Source of the DNA: Chryseobacterium wanjuense
GTDB lineage: Bacteria > Bacteroidota > Bacteroidia > Flavobacteriales > Weeksellaceae
NCBI RefSeq assembly: GCF_900111495.1
Contig: NZ_FOIU01000001.1
Coordinates: 1-64,000 of the forward strand
Reading direction: 5' to 3'
DNA length: 64,000 bases
The translations under genes and the position numbers were made by a program. Position 1 is the first letter of the stretch. Every line of letters starts with the position of its first letter. Below, piece by piece: positions 44,932 through 53,304 of the stretch. Below the pieces are notes generated by a model that had not been told where the DNA came from, ran no database searches, and was given only the letters and a program-made list of their open reading frames with translations.

Positions 44932-47310
44932 TTACTTTTTCCCTGCTGCCTGCATCGGATTTACTTTTCCGTTGGAAGCTCCTCTTGCATTTCCGCCTTC
45001 TTTTTGTTTAAATAATTGGAATTTTGAAGTTTCTGCTGTTCCGCCACTGTTGCTCCAGAAATTATTTGAAGTGTCGATATCGGCAGTTTCTTTCATCGGA
45101 TCAAGCTGAATTGATTTTAATTTTTTATCAAAATAATACGTTTTAGAAACTTTCTGCTCATTCATTCTCCAGATCTGAGCCGAAGATTTGTCGGTTAATT
45201 TGCTGCCGTCTTCGAACGTGAATTCCAGGATAATAGGCATTACCAAACCTCCTTTATTATTAAAATCAATCTGATACGCCGTGATATTTTTAAATTTATC
45301 TTTTTCCTTTTGGCTTAAAGGTTCCGTTCCTTCTGTTTTGAGAGTGTACTCTTTATTGGTATCCACTTTTTCCTGACCTCTGTCGTATCTATAGTAGAAA
45401 TCCTGAGCGTCTTTATCTTTGTCTACATAGAAAGTGATATTCTTGTCTTCTTTGTTTCTGATTTTTGAAATATCTTCAAATTCGTTTAATAAAGGCTTAT
45501 CAACTTTGTATTTTGTTTCTTTATCTTCTCTCGCTGCTGTCTCGAAATCTGGGGTTGCAATCGTTACCTTATCGATAGAAATGTCTACCGGATCTGTTCC
45601 GTAGAACCATCCTCTCCAGAACCAATCCAGGTCTTCACCACTCGCGTCTTCCATTGTTCTGAAGAAATCTGCAGGTTCAGGATGTCTGAAAGCCCATCTT
45701 TTTGCATAGGTTTTAAAAGCTTTATCAAAAAGTTCTCTTCCCATAATGGTTTCACGAAGAATATTCAGTCCTGTTGCAGGTTTTGCATAGGCATTCGGGC
45801 CAAACTGAACAATATTTTCAGAATTGCTCATGATGGGTTCCAGTTGATCTTTCGGAAGCTTCATGTAGTCTACAATTGTCCAGGCCGGACCTCTTTTGGA
45901 AGGGAATTTATTATCCCATTTTTCTTCTGTAAGATATTCTACGAAAGTGTTTAGTCCTTCATCCATCCATGTCCATTGTCTTTCATCTGAATTAATGATC
46001 ATCGGGAAGAAGTTATGCCCAACTTCATGAATAATAACCCCTAACATTCCGTTCTTAATTCCTTCCGAATAGGTTCCGTCTTTTTCTGTTCTTCCGAAAT
46101 TGAAACAGATCATCGGATATTCCATTCCATTGGCCGCTTCCACAGACTGTGCCACAGGATACGGATAAGGAATCGTAAATTCTGAATAAGTTTTAATGGT
46201 GTGAGCTACAGCTTTTGTTGAATATTTTCTGTATAATCCGTAAGCTTCTTTCGGGTAAAAGCTCATCGCCATTACTTTATTGTTGTTTTCAGGAATGGTA
46301 ACGCCCATTCCGTCCCAAACGAATTTTCTTGAGGACGTCCATGCAAAATCTCTTACATCATTCGCTTCGAAAGTCCAGGTTTTTCTTTGTTTTGAGTGGT
46401 TCTTTTCTGCTTTTTTAGCTTCGTCCAATGTTACAATTTCTACCGGTTCAGAAGAAGTTTTAGACTTATTATATCTTGCCAGCTGATCTGATGTTAATAC
46501 CTGATCATAGTTTTTACACTCTCCGGTTCCGCCCACAACGTGATCTGCAGGAACATTCATTGAAACTTTAAAATTTCCGAATACTAAGGCAAATTCTCCT
46601 CTTCCTGTAAACTGATGATTCTGCCATCCGTGGAAGTCGCTGTAAACGCACATTCTCGGATACCATTGGGTCATGGTGTAAAGGTCGTTTCCGTCTTCAG
46701 GGAAATTTTCGTAACCGCCACGACCGCCCATTTTCATCCTGTTGGGGATGTTGTAGTTCCAGTCTACTTTGAAAACAAGTTTTTCGCCTTTTTTCAGAGG
46801 TTTTGGTAAATCAATACGCATCATGGTTTTGTTTACCGTATATTTTAAGGGATTTCCCGATGCATCCGTTACTTTTTCAAGATTTACACCGTATCCGTTA
46901 TCTTTTGCAGGCAATTCGGTAGGTCTCAGCTGCTGATCATTCGATGCTTTCGGAAGGGTAGATGAGAATGGGAAATCTGCTTTTTTTACTGTAGATTGTT
47001 GATTTTCGTCCAGTTGAAGCCAGATATATTCAAGTTCATCGGGAGAATTGTTGTAATAGGTTACCGTTTCCGAACCCTTCAGATTTCTTTTATCTTCATC
47101 AAGATAAGCTGAAATTTCGTAGTCAGCCCTGTTCTGCCAATACCCTTGACCAGGCGCTCCGGAAGCTGTTCTATAGATATTGGGAGTAGGAAGAATGGTT
47201 CCGAGTTGTTCAAATTTGTTCCCATGATTACTTCCGGGATTGTTCTGTATATTTTGAGCAGTTAACCCGACATAAGCAAATACTGAAAGTGCGGCAACTT
47301 TTAGTTTCAT
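44932..47310 (-). CDS. Exported M1-family zinc metallopeptidase
   Basis: A 792-residue peptidase with a signal peptide (MKLKVAALSVFAYVGLTAQ). The zinc site HEVGHNFFPMIINSDERQWTWMDEGLNTF carries HExxH and the Glu 19 residues later; the GMEYP in EAANGMEYPMICF is the substrate-binding GxMEN equivalent, altered here to GMEYP. M1 aminopeptidases normally read GAMEN, so exopeptidase specificity may differ. An N-terminal beta-domain (DYEISAYLDEDKRNLKGSETVTYYNNSPDELEYIWLQLD) precedes it. It has no T9SS signature; it is probably periplasmic. Flanked by the DUF3108-like gene and, upstream, by HupE and DUF6702 genes, a recurrent flavobacterial group. Confidence 0.88.
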   Translation of the reverse strand: MKLKVAALSVFAYVGLTAQNIQNNPGSNHGNKFEQLGTILPTPNIYRTASGAPGQGYWQNRADYEISAYLDEDKRNLKGSETVTYYNNSPDELEYIWLQLDENQQSTVKKADFPFSSTLPKASNDQQLRPTELPAKDNGYGVNLEKVTDASGNPLKYTVNKTMMRIDLPKPLKKGEKLVFKVDWNYNIPNRMKMGGRGGYENFPEDGNDLYTMTQWYPRMCVYSDFHGWQNHQFTGRGEFALVFGNFKVSMNVPADHVVGGTGECKNYDQVLTSDQLARYNKSKTSSEPVEIVTLDEAKKAEKNHSKQRKTWTFEANDVRDFAWTSSRKFVWDGMGVTIPENNNKVMAMSFYPKEAYGLYRKYSTKAVAHTIKTYSEFTIPYPYPVAQSVEAANGMEYPMICFNFGRTEKDGTYSEGIKNGMLGVIIHEVGHNFFPMIINSDERQWTWMDEGLNTFVEYLTEEKWDNKFPSKRGPAWTIVDYMKLPKDQLEPIMSNSENIVQFGPNAYAKPATGLNILRETIMGRELFDKAFKTYAKRWAFRHPEPADFFRTMEDASGEDLDWFWRGWFYGTDPVDISIDKVTIATPDFETAAREDKETKYKVDKPLLNEFEDISKIRNKEDKNITFYVDKDKDAQDFYYRYDRGQEKVDTNKEYTLKTEGTEPLSQKEKDKFKNITAYQIDFNNKGGLVMPIILEFTFEDGSKLTDKSSAQIWRMNEQKVSKTYYFDKKLKSIQLDPMKETADIDTSNNFWSNSGGTAETSKFQLFKQKEGGNARGASNGKVNPMQAAGKK

Positions 47311-47377
47311 AACCGAATTTGTTTAAGAATTAGCAAATATAATAATAAGTAGTTGAAAAGTTTAAAATGTTTCAAGA

Positions 47378-47959
47378 CTAAAAAGGAATTCTTTCTAAAG
47401 CCATTTTTAGTGACAAAGCAAAAACACCGGACGAAACAAACAGAATCCAGTCTTTTTGGTTAACCCTGAAGATTTTAAGCAAAATAAATAATAAGATTAA
47501 AATACCAAAAACAATGGCAATTTGCCCCAATTCCAGCCCGATATTAAAGCCTAGAAGCGGTATGGCAATGCTTTGGCTTTTCGCAATCATCACTCGGGCG
47601 GTATTGGCAAACCCCATCCCGTGAATGAGTCCGAAGATTAAAGCTAAATAATAATTGGCCTTCATCAAGGTCTGTTTTTTATTTTTCATCAGGATATTGT
47701 CCAGCGAAGTCAAAACGATCGTAGACGGAATTAAAAATTCAACCCAAGCGGAATTGATTCTTATAATGTCTAAAATGCTTAAAGCTAAGGTGATAGAATG
47801 TCCGATTGTAAATGCTGTCACCAGAATTAATATTTTTTTCCAGTCTTTGTAGGAATAAACGGCTATCAAAGCCAATACAAAAAGCTGATGATCCAGCGCG
47901 TCCAAAGAAATGATATGTTCCCAGCCAAGGTGTAAATAGAATAGAAAATCCTGCATCAT
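47378..47959 (-). CDS. HupE/UreJ-like membrane protein
   Basis: 193 residues with about six hydrophobic helices. FLFYLHLGWEHIISLDALDHQLFVLALIAVY, then TIGHSITLALSILDI and IFGLIHGMGFANT contain the His-rich signatures (HxxH-type) of the HupE/UreJ family, which includes nickel/cobalt permeases and a second metal-unrelated class common in Bacteroidota. No hydrogenase or urease genes are close, so metal import is only one option. It sits 67 bp upstream of the M1 peptidase, same strand, and divergent from the DUF6702 gene. Confidence 0.8.
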   Translation of the reverse strand: MMQDFLFYLHLGWEHIISLDALDHQLFVLALIAVYSYKDWKKILILVTAFTIGHSITLALSILDIIRINSAWVEFLIPSTIVLTSLDNILMKNKKQTLMKANYYLALIFGLIHGMGFANTARVMIAKSQSIAIPLLGFNIGLELGQIAIVFGILILLFILLKIFRVNQKDWILFVSSGVFALSLKMALERIPF

Positions 47960-48024
47960 AAAGTAAAATATAAACGCTTACGAAAATAATGATTAATTTC
48001 GGAACAAATTTAATGAACTGTGTT

Positions 48025-48525
48025 ATGAAGAATTTTTGGTTGTTTCTGCTTCCTGTGCTTTTTCTGTTTTCTTTTTCTGAAGCAAAACACCCTTATCATG
48101 TGGGTTCTGTGGAAATTAATTATAATTCTAAATCAAAAACTTTTGAGATTACCGGGAGATTTTTTCTCGATGATCTTGAAAATGCCCTTGGAAAGAAATA
48201 CGGACAGTCTTTTCATTTTAATGATCCAAAATATAAAGCACAGCTTAATGAAGCTTTGAGAAAATACTGTTCAGAGTATTTTAAGCTTAAAACCAATAAC
48301 CAGTTTTTGAAAGTTGATTTCGTCGGTTACGAAGAAGATCACGAATCCGTAAATGTCTATCTGGAATCTGAAGGGGTACAAAATCCCCGGAAAGTAGAAA
48401 CTGCCGTTAGTTTTCTGTACAATCTCTTTGATGACCAGATCAATATTGTGCATATCATCGTCAACGATGTAAGAAAAAGCGAGAAACTGACGTATCCTAA
48501 TCGTTATTTATACCAGCAATTCTAG
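48025..48525 (+). CDS. DUF6702-like exported protein
   Basis: A 166-residue protein from the ATG at 48025, which provides a signal peptide (MKNFWLFLLPVLFLFSFSEA); two upstream ATGs in frame (47989, 48013) would only lengthen the leader. HPYHVGSVEINYNSKSKTFEITGRFFLDDLENALG, KVDFVGYEEDHESVNVYLESEGV and NIVHIIVNDVRKSEKLTYPN agree with DUF6702, a family found beside M1 peptidases and HupE-like proteins in flavobacteria. Divergent from HupE with a 65-bp gap, so the two share a promoter region. Possibly a periplasmic partner of these proteins. Confidence 0.72.
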   Translation: MKNFWLFLLPVLFLFSFSEAKHPYHVGSVEINYNSKSKTFEITGRFFLDDLENALGKKYGQSFHFNDPKYKAQLNEALRKYCSEYFKLKTNNQFLKVDFVGYEEDHESVNVYLESEGVQNPRKVETAVSFLYNLFDDQINIVHIIVNDVRKSEKLTYPNRYLYQQF

Positions 48526-48950
48526 TTTTCTTAAACAAATAAATTTTTGTTATTTTTTATTGAATTAAAATTTTAAACCAAATCTGCCACATTGGTTGAT
48601 TTTAATTTTATGTTAATTTATTCACTTTATTTTGATTAATTTATTTGTTTTGAATGTCTTTTATTTTGATTTAAGTAATTTTAAATCAATTATTTAAGTT
48701 AGATTTTATTTCTTTTTTGTGTGAGTTTTTAAAACGGCTTGTCTAAAATTAAATTTATTTTTTGTGATATTTTCAATGTTTAATTTATTATATTTGTTTT
48801 TATATAAATAGTTATTTTTATATGAAATTATAGATGTTGATATATGAATTTTCTTTTATTATCTAAAAATTCATAAAAAAATTCTGTTTTTATTGATTGT
48901 TATTTAAGGTTAAAATAAAATAAAAAAAATAATACTAAAATAAACTTTCC
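48526..48950. other. Very AT-rich intergenic region upstream of the first secreted paralog
   Basis: About 80% A+T with no ORF. One exact -7 box TATATTTG (48789-48796) is seen; a TTG (48762-48764) lies 24 bp before it, somewhat far. A leader of about 150 nt would then precede the gene. Confidence 0.35.
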
Positions 48951-50549
48951 ATGAAAATTAAACATCTTTACTCATCATTAGCATTTTTTGCTGCAACTAC
49001 AATTATTCAAGCTCAAGTCGGGATCAATACGGCTAATCCGCAGTCCTCACTGGATGTAGTTGGTAACGGAAGCAATACCTCTTTTAAAGACGGAATTATG
49101 GCTCCGAGAGTTTCAAAACAACAGTTGGCATCAAAAGTTGCCGGCACATATGATTCAGCACAAAACGGAGCTTTGGTATATGTGACGGATATCACAACTC
49201 CGTCCGGTGTTACACCGAGTTTGGTTCAGGTTGCTGATATTAATGCAGCCGGATATTATTATTTCGATGGTACAGCCTGGAGAGCTTCTTCTTCGGCTCC
49301 AGTTAATATTTATAATTCAAACGGAACTCTCACCAATAACAGGGTTGTAACGACTACCGGAAACCAGCTGAATTTTATAGGACCCAACACAAATATTGCA
49401 GTTGCCACAGCCGGTACGGAAGGAAGAATTTCACTTACAGGCTCTACGAGGGGATCAATAGGACTTATTTCCGGAACATCCGTCTTGAACTTATTTCAGG
49501 ATAATGCGAATGTAGCTCAAATTACGACCAACGGAACTTCTACCGGATTAAATTTTGCTACTTTAAATGCTACTCCTCTTAATTTTTTAACCAGCGGAAG
49601 CAGCAGAATGATCATCACCAGTGGAGGAAATGTAGGCATAGGAACTACTTCTCCTGATACAAAACTTCATGTGGTTTCTACCGTTGCCAGCGCAAACAGA
49701 TATAACATCATTGATGCTACTGCAGGAACAAATCAATACGGAATCATTGCTTTAAGAAATACTTCAGCACTTGCGACAGGAAATTTTTCATTAATCGGTT
49801 TTACGAATAGTGGTCCTACGTCGGGGGGGGCAAACTGGGCTTTGGGGTCTGTCCGTACAGGAGCTACTTTAACCAACGGCTCTGAAGAAGATTTTTATAT
49901 TGGAAACTCTACAGGTGGAGGTTTGATTGAAAGAATGAGAATCAATCCAACGACAGGAAATGTAGGAATCGGGACCTCCGGAGCTACCAATAAACTTCAC
50001 GTTAATGCGACTAATCCTTTGAGACTGGAAGGTTTACAGCCGTCTTCAGGAACATCGGGAAGTTTAACGGTAAATAGTACCGGTGTTGTTCAGCTGCAAA
50101 ATTCGGCAAGCATCAGTGCGGTAAGAGCAACAGGGAATATTTCGATTACCACTAATAATGCATTTACCAATACAGGTACAGCAACAGAAACTTTCGATAA
50201 TCTTAATGAATTTACCGGAAATACTTTTACAGCGACAGCAACAGGACTTTATAAAGTTGAATTTATTGTCAATTATCCTCAAAGACCTTCAACAGATGAT
50301 ACGGGGGACGGATATTTGGGATTTGCAAAAATTGTATTGAACGGAGTTGATTACGCAACAATGAACGTAAAAGTTTCACTTCCCGAAGCGAGTGGTGCAC
50401 CTTCATATAATACCTGTACAAATTCTTCATTGGTGAAAATGACGGCAGGAAATACCCTTACTTTTCAAGGATTGACTTTCGGTTCTTCCCCAACTGCAGG
50501 AACGCCGATTACGGCTTCATTTACGATTAATATTGTACGAATAGATTAA
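48951..50549 (+). CDS. Secreted beta-rich repeat protein with C1q-like C-terminus (paralog 1)
   Basis: 532 residues, signal peptide (ending IIQAQ), then VGINTANPQSSLDVVGNG, the flavobacterial 'GIGT/GINT..P..SLDV' start seen in phage-tail-collar-like surface proteins. The middle repeats NVGIGTTSPDTKLHV and NVGIGTSGATNKLHV. A module NIIDATAGTNQYGIIALRNTSALATGNFSLIGFTNSG..SEEDFYIGNSTGG (about 245-320) is shared with the gene at 50966. The last 140 residues (SAVRATGNISITTNNAFTNTGTATETFDNL to ASFTINIVRID) read as a C1q/TNF-like jelly roll. It has no T9SS tail. Probably a surface or secreted adhesin-like protein. Confidence 0.65.
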   Translation: MKIKHLYSSLAFFAATTIIQAQVGINTANPQSSLDVVGNGSNTSFKDGIMAPRVSKQQLASKVAGTYDSAQNGALVYVTDITTPSGVTPSLVQVADINAAGYYYFDGTAWRASSSAPVNIYNSNGTLTNNRVVTTTGNQLNFIGPNTNIAVATAGTEGRISLTGSTRGSIGLISGTSVLNLFQDNANVAQITTNGTSTGLNFATLNATPLNFLTSGSSRMIITSGGNVGIGTTSPDTKLHVVSTVASANRYNIIDATAGTNQYGIIALRNTSALATGNFSLIGFTNSGPTSGGANWALGSVRTGATLTNGSEEDFYIGNSTGGGLIERMRINPTTGNVGIGTSGATNKLHVNATNPLRLEGLQPSSGTSGSLTVNSTGVVQLQNSASISAVRATGNISITTNNAFTNTGTATETFDNLNEFTGNTFTATATGLYKVEFIVNYPQRPSTDDTGDGYLGFAKIVLNGVDYATMNVKVSLPEASGAPSYNTCTNSSLVKMTAGNTLTFQGLTFGSSPTAGTPITASFTINIVRID

Positions 50550-50599
50550 TAAAAAGTTCACCCTTAATCCCTCAGACATAAATTCTATCAACACAAATA

Positions 50600-50632
50600 A
50601 AAAAATACCTGCGTCTTTTCGTGGGTATTTTT
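50600..50632 (+). terminator. Terminator of secreted paralog 1
   Basis: AAAAATACC pairs with GGGTATTTTT (50622-50631) across a G/C-rich neck and TCTTTT loop, followed by T's. Confidence 0.7.
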
Positions 50633-50752
50633 TATTAAATGATGTTAAATATCTTATAGGTGAATTGTTTTTAATAAATGTAAATTTTTTGGCAGTGAAT
50701 CGTTTTATTAAATCTGTTTTTATTAAGTAGTTGATATTTAGTTATTTATTTA

Positions 50753-50841
50753 AAATGGTATACAAATGGTATACTATTTTAAACTTACATTTAAATTTTT
50801 GAAAATTAATTAGTTAGAGAAAGTAGTACGTAAATGGTATA
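50753..50841. repeat. AAATGGTATA repeats, candidate regulator sites upstream of paralog 2
   Basis: An exact 11-bp tandem duplication AAATGGTATAC at 50753-50763 and 50764-50774, and a third copy AAATGGTATA at 50832-50841, within the 416-bp AT-rich region before the gene at 50966. They could be operator sites or phase-variable units. Confidence 0.55.
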
Positions 50842-50965
50842 ACGGTTATTTACATAATGAAATAAAAAAAATCTACTTTCACACATTCTTTTTTATTCTA
50901 AATAAAGTTAATAAAACTTTCACTTTAAAGATTTAAAAAATAATAAAAAAATACAATCAGAATTT

Positions 50966-52555
50966 ATGGAAAAAAATTTCAGATTAGTAATGCTTTTCAC
51001 TGTGTTGAGTGTTGCTAAGTTAGTTGGACAAGTAGGGATTTCAACAAATAATCCATTAGCTACTTTACACGTAGATGGGGCAAAAGATAATCCCAATATG
51101 GGGGTTCCCAACAGTGCTCAGGAAAGCAATGATGCTGTTGTGACTTCAACGGGGCAGTTGGGAGTAGGAATCATTAAACCGACAACAAAATTTCAAGTTG
51201 TCGCAAATACGGCGAACGCCAACAGATTTACATTAATTGATGCACCGACAGGTACCAATCAGTATGTAACTCTTGCTTTGAGAAATACATCTCCTTTGGC
51301 AACCGGAAATTATTCTATTTTAGGATTTACGAATAGCGGGCCAGCGTCGGGTGGTGCCAATTGGGGACTTGGAACAATTCGTACAGGAGCTGTATCCGCA
51401 AGTGGAAGTGAAGAAGAGTTTTTTATAGCAAACTCCACAGGGGTTGCTTATAATGAACGGATGAGAATTAATACAATCGGGAATGTAGGAATAGGTACAT
51501 CGTCACCGAATCCGAGTGCAATATTGGAATTATCAAGTACAACAAAAGGTTTTTTACCAACCAGACTTACGACGGCTCAAAGGGATGCTATTACTCCTAA
51601 ACCGGCAGGTCTCATGATTTACAATACAGACACCAATTGTATGGAATACTGGAATACAACAATGTGGGTTGGGAATTGTGCTGCTCCTAGCGGAACAAAT
51701 ACCATTACCAACTGTACTTCAGGAGCTTTGAGCGGAACATACGTACAAGGAACTCCAATGAATGCAGGAAATACTGTTACAATTACTGTAAATGTAGCTC
51801 AAACAGGAGCTTGGTCGATAACCTCCAATACAGTAAATGGAGTGATTTGGTCTGGCTCGGGAACATTTACAAGTACCGGAGTTCAAAACGTAACACTTAC
51901 GGCAAGTGGAACACCTACCAACAGTGGAACATTTGATTATACTTTCAACTTAGGAAGTAGTAGTTGTACAAGAAGCATTACGTTTAACGGAAATACTCCT
52001 TCATCAATGTGTCAATTTGGGCCAGATGACTTACCTAATAACTCTTTTGTTACGAGTAATGGAATACAAATATCTGTTTCCGCAACACACACTGGAGATA
52101 AAGGTGTGAATACTACAGGTTGGTACGGCTGTGGTCCGGCAGGAGCAGCTAACGCAGTATATATGTCGAACTTTTGGCTATTTGGCCTTAAAAATGGAGT
52201 ACATACTTCAACTACTACAACCTATTCATTTAGCAGACCAATCAGCAATGCTGAAGTGAGCATGAGCGAACTTGATGTTAATCAATCGGTAACAATTACT
52301 GCTCAGGATGTAAATGGAAACAACGTTTCGGTAGTTTTGACTAAAACTAAAGATTGTATATCCTATAATAATACTGTATCTGGAAATACTGTAACTGCTA
52401 CTAACGGTAGAAATACAAGTCTTTCTATTAGAGTAGGAGGCGCATACTACAGAAAAATAACGGTTGTACACAATGGTGTTTCAGGTTCTTACAGACCAGA
52501 AACAAATAATGCAACAGCTGCGAATCTTACACTTTGTAATGCTGTTGCTCAATAG
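50966..52555 (+). CDS. Secreted repeat protein (paralog 2) with Ig-like/jelly-roll end
   Basis: 529 residues; signal-like start (LVMLFTVLSVAKLVGQ), then VGISTNNPLATLHVDGA. The central module (TLIDAPTGTNQYVTLALRNTSPLATGNYSILGFTNSG to NSTGVAYNERMRINTIGNVGIGTSSPNPSAILELSSTTKG, about 85-185) repeats that of the neighbour gene at about 60-70% identity by eye. Then LPTRLTTAQRDAITPKPAGLMIYNTDTNCMEYWNTTMW, a motif common in flavobacterial surface proteins. The C-terminal half differs from paralog 1: it is rich in Thr/Ser with cysteines (CTSGALSGTY, SSSCTRSI, CQFGPDD) and Ig-like repeats. Direct repeats precede it. Confidence 0.65.
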   Translation: MEKNFRLVMLFTVLSVAKLVGQVGISTNNPLATLHVDGAKDNPNMGVPNSAQESNDAVVTSTGQLGVGIIKPTTKFQVVANTANANRFTLIDAPTGTNQYVTLALRNTSPLATGNYSILGFTNSGPASGGANWGLGTIRTGAVSASGSEEEFFIANSTGVAYNERMRINTIGNVGIGTSSPNPSAILELSSTTKGFLPTRLTTAQRDAITPKPAGLMIYNTDTNCMEYWNTTMWVGNCAAPSGTNTITNCTSGALSGTYVQGTPMNAGNTVTITVNVAQTGAWSITSNTVNGVIWSGSGTFTSTGVQNVTLTASGTPTNSGTFDYTFNLGSSSCTRSITFNGNTPSSMCQFGPDDLPNNSFVTSNGIQISVSATHTGDKGVNTTGWYGCGPAGAANAVYMSNFWLFGLKNGVHTSTTTTYSFSRPISNAEVSMSELDVNQSVTITAQDVNGNNVSVVLTKTKDCISYNNTVSGNTVTATNGRNTSLSIRVGGAYYRKITVVHNGVSGSYRPETNNATAANLTLCNAVAQ

Positions 52556-52579
52556 TTTATAATTTTATTGTCATAAAGG

Positions 52580-52607
52580 AAAAGCAGAACGTTATTGTTC
52601 TGCTTTT
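52580..52607. terminator. Terminator between convergent genes
   Basis: AAAAGCAGAAC (52580-52590) pairs with GTTCTGCTTTT (52597-52607). The plus-strand T-run overlaps the stop codon of the minus-strand gene at 52608. Confidence 0.8.
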
Positions 52608-53201
52608 TTATTTTTCAAGCTGTAAAAGTGAATTAATTCCTTTTGCATGTTCCCGTAAATCAGGAAAAAAATCATCATAACATTGTTGGAGGACACTTTT
52701 ATTTTCTAAAAAAGCCTCAAAAACGGGGATGTTTAGATCCAGATATTTAGCTTTGTTTAAAACATTTCTCATACTGAATTTGATGTTCTGGTCTTCACGG
52801 TAATTGTACAGCCAGTCATCTGCTTCCATTCTTACAAGCATCGTTTTGAAATTTTCGGGTAAAAACCTTTCATGGTCGTTTAAAACTTTATAAACATGAA
52901 GTGAATGTGCCTTCCACTGCGCCAAAGAATGTAAGCTTAAATCATTAGCCACAAAATAATCCATAGCAACATCTACAAAAGCTCCTGCATATAATCTTAC
53001 CAACGGTGCAAAAACCTTTTTGGCTTCATGAATTGCGGGGTGAGAATCGGTAAAGGTGTCGATCGCACGATGAAGAGTAATCCCGTCCTGGATATCTTTC
53101 GGAAAAGAAAACCGGTCTCTGTTAGGGATAAAATCTTCCAAAAACTGCCCGACAATCTGTCCGTCCGAAAAAGTAAGAAAAGAATGAGCAAGATAATTCA
53201 T
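52608..53201 (-). CDS. acpH: Acyl carrier protein phosphodiesterase (AcpH-like)
   Basis: A 197-residue enzyme that removes 4'-phosphopantetheine from holo-ACP. The metal-binding signature is NYLAHSFLTFSDGQIVGQFLEDFIPNR, later DGITLHRAIDTFTDSH and DVAMDYFVAND, as in the DUF479/AcpH family. No signal peptide. The flanking genes are unrelated; the leader of radA separates it by a palindromic repeat. Confidence is moderate because the biochemical role rests on family assignment. Confidence 0.8.
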   Translation of the reverse strand: MNYLAHSFLTFSDGQIVGQFLEDFIPNRDRFSFPKDIQDGITLHRAIDTFTDSHPAIHEAKKVFAPLVRLYAGAFVDVAMDYFVANDLSLHSLAQWKAHSLHVYKVLNDHERFLPENFKTMLVRMEADDWLYNYREDQNIKFSMRNVLNKAKYLDLNIPVFEAFLENKSVLQQCYDDFFPDLREHAKGINSLLQLEK

Positions 53202-53224
53202 GTCTTAAAGTTATGAGTTTTGAG

Positions 53225-53293
53225 TTATAAATTATGAGTTGATCAAAGTAATTAATATAAACTATCAAAGAACTCATAACTCATAATTTATAA
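53225..53293. repeat. AT-rich palindromic element between acpH and radA
   Basis: TTATAAATTATGAGTT (53225-53240) and its complement (53278-53293) are perfect 16-bp arms; weaker pairing extends outward on both sides through repeated ATGAGTT/AACTCAT units. Confidence 0.7.
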
Positions 53294-53304
53294 CTTATAA
53301 TTCA

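Noticed and set aside
44666..45109. Plus-strand 147-residue frame spanning the gap between the DUF3108-like and M1 genes
   Set aside because: It covers the 5' end of one gene and the 3' end of the other in antisense; no conserved pattern.
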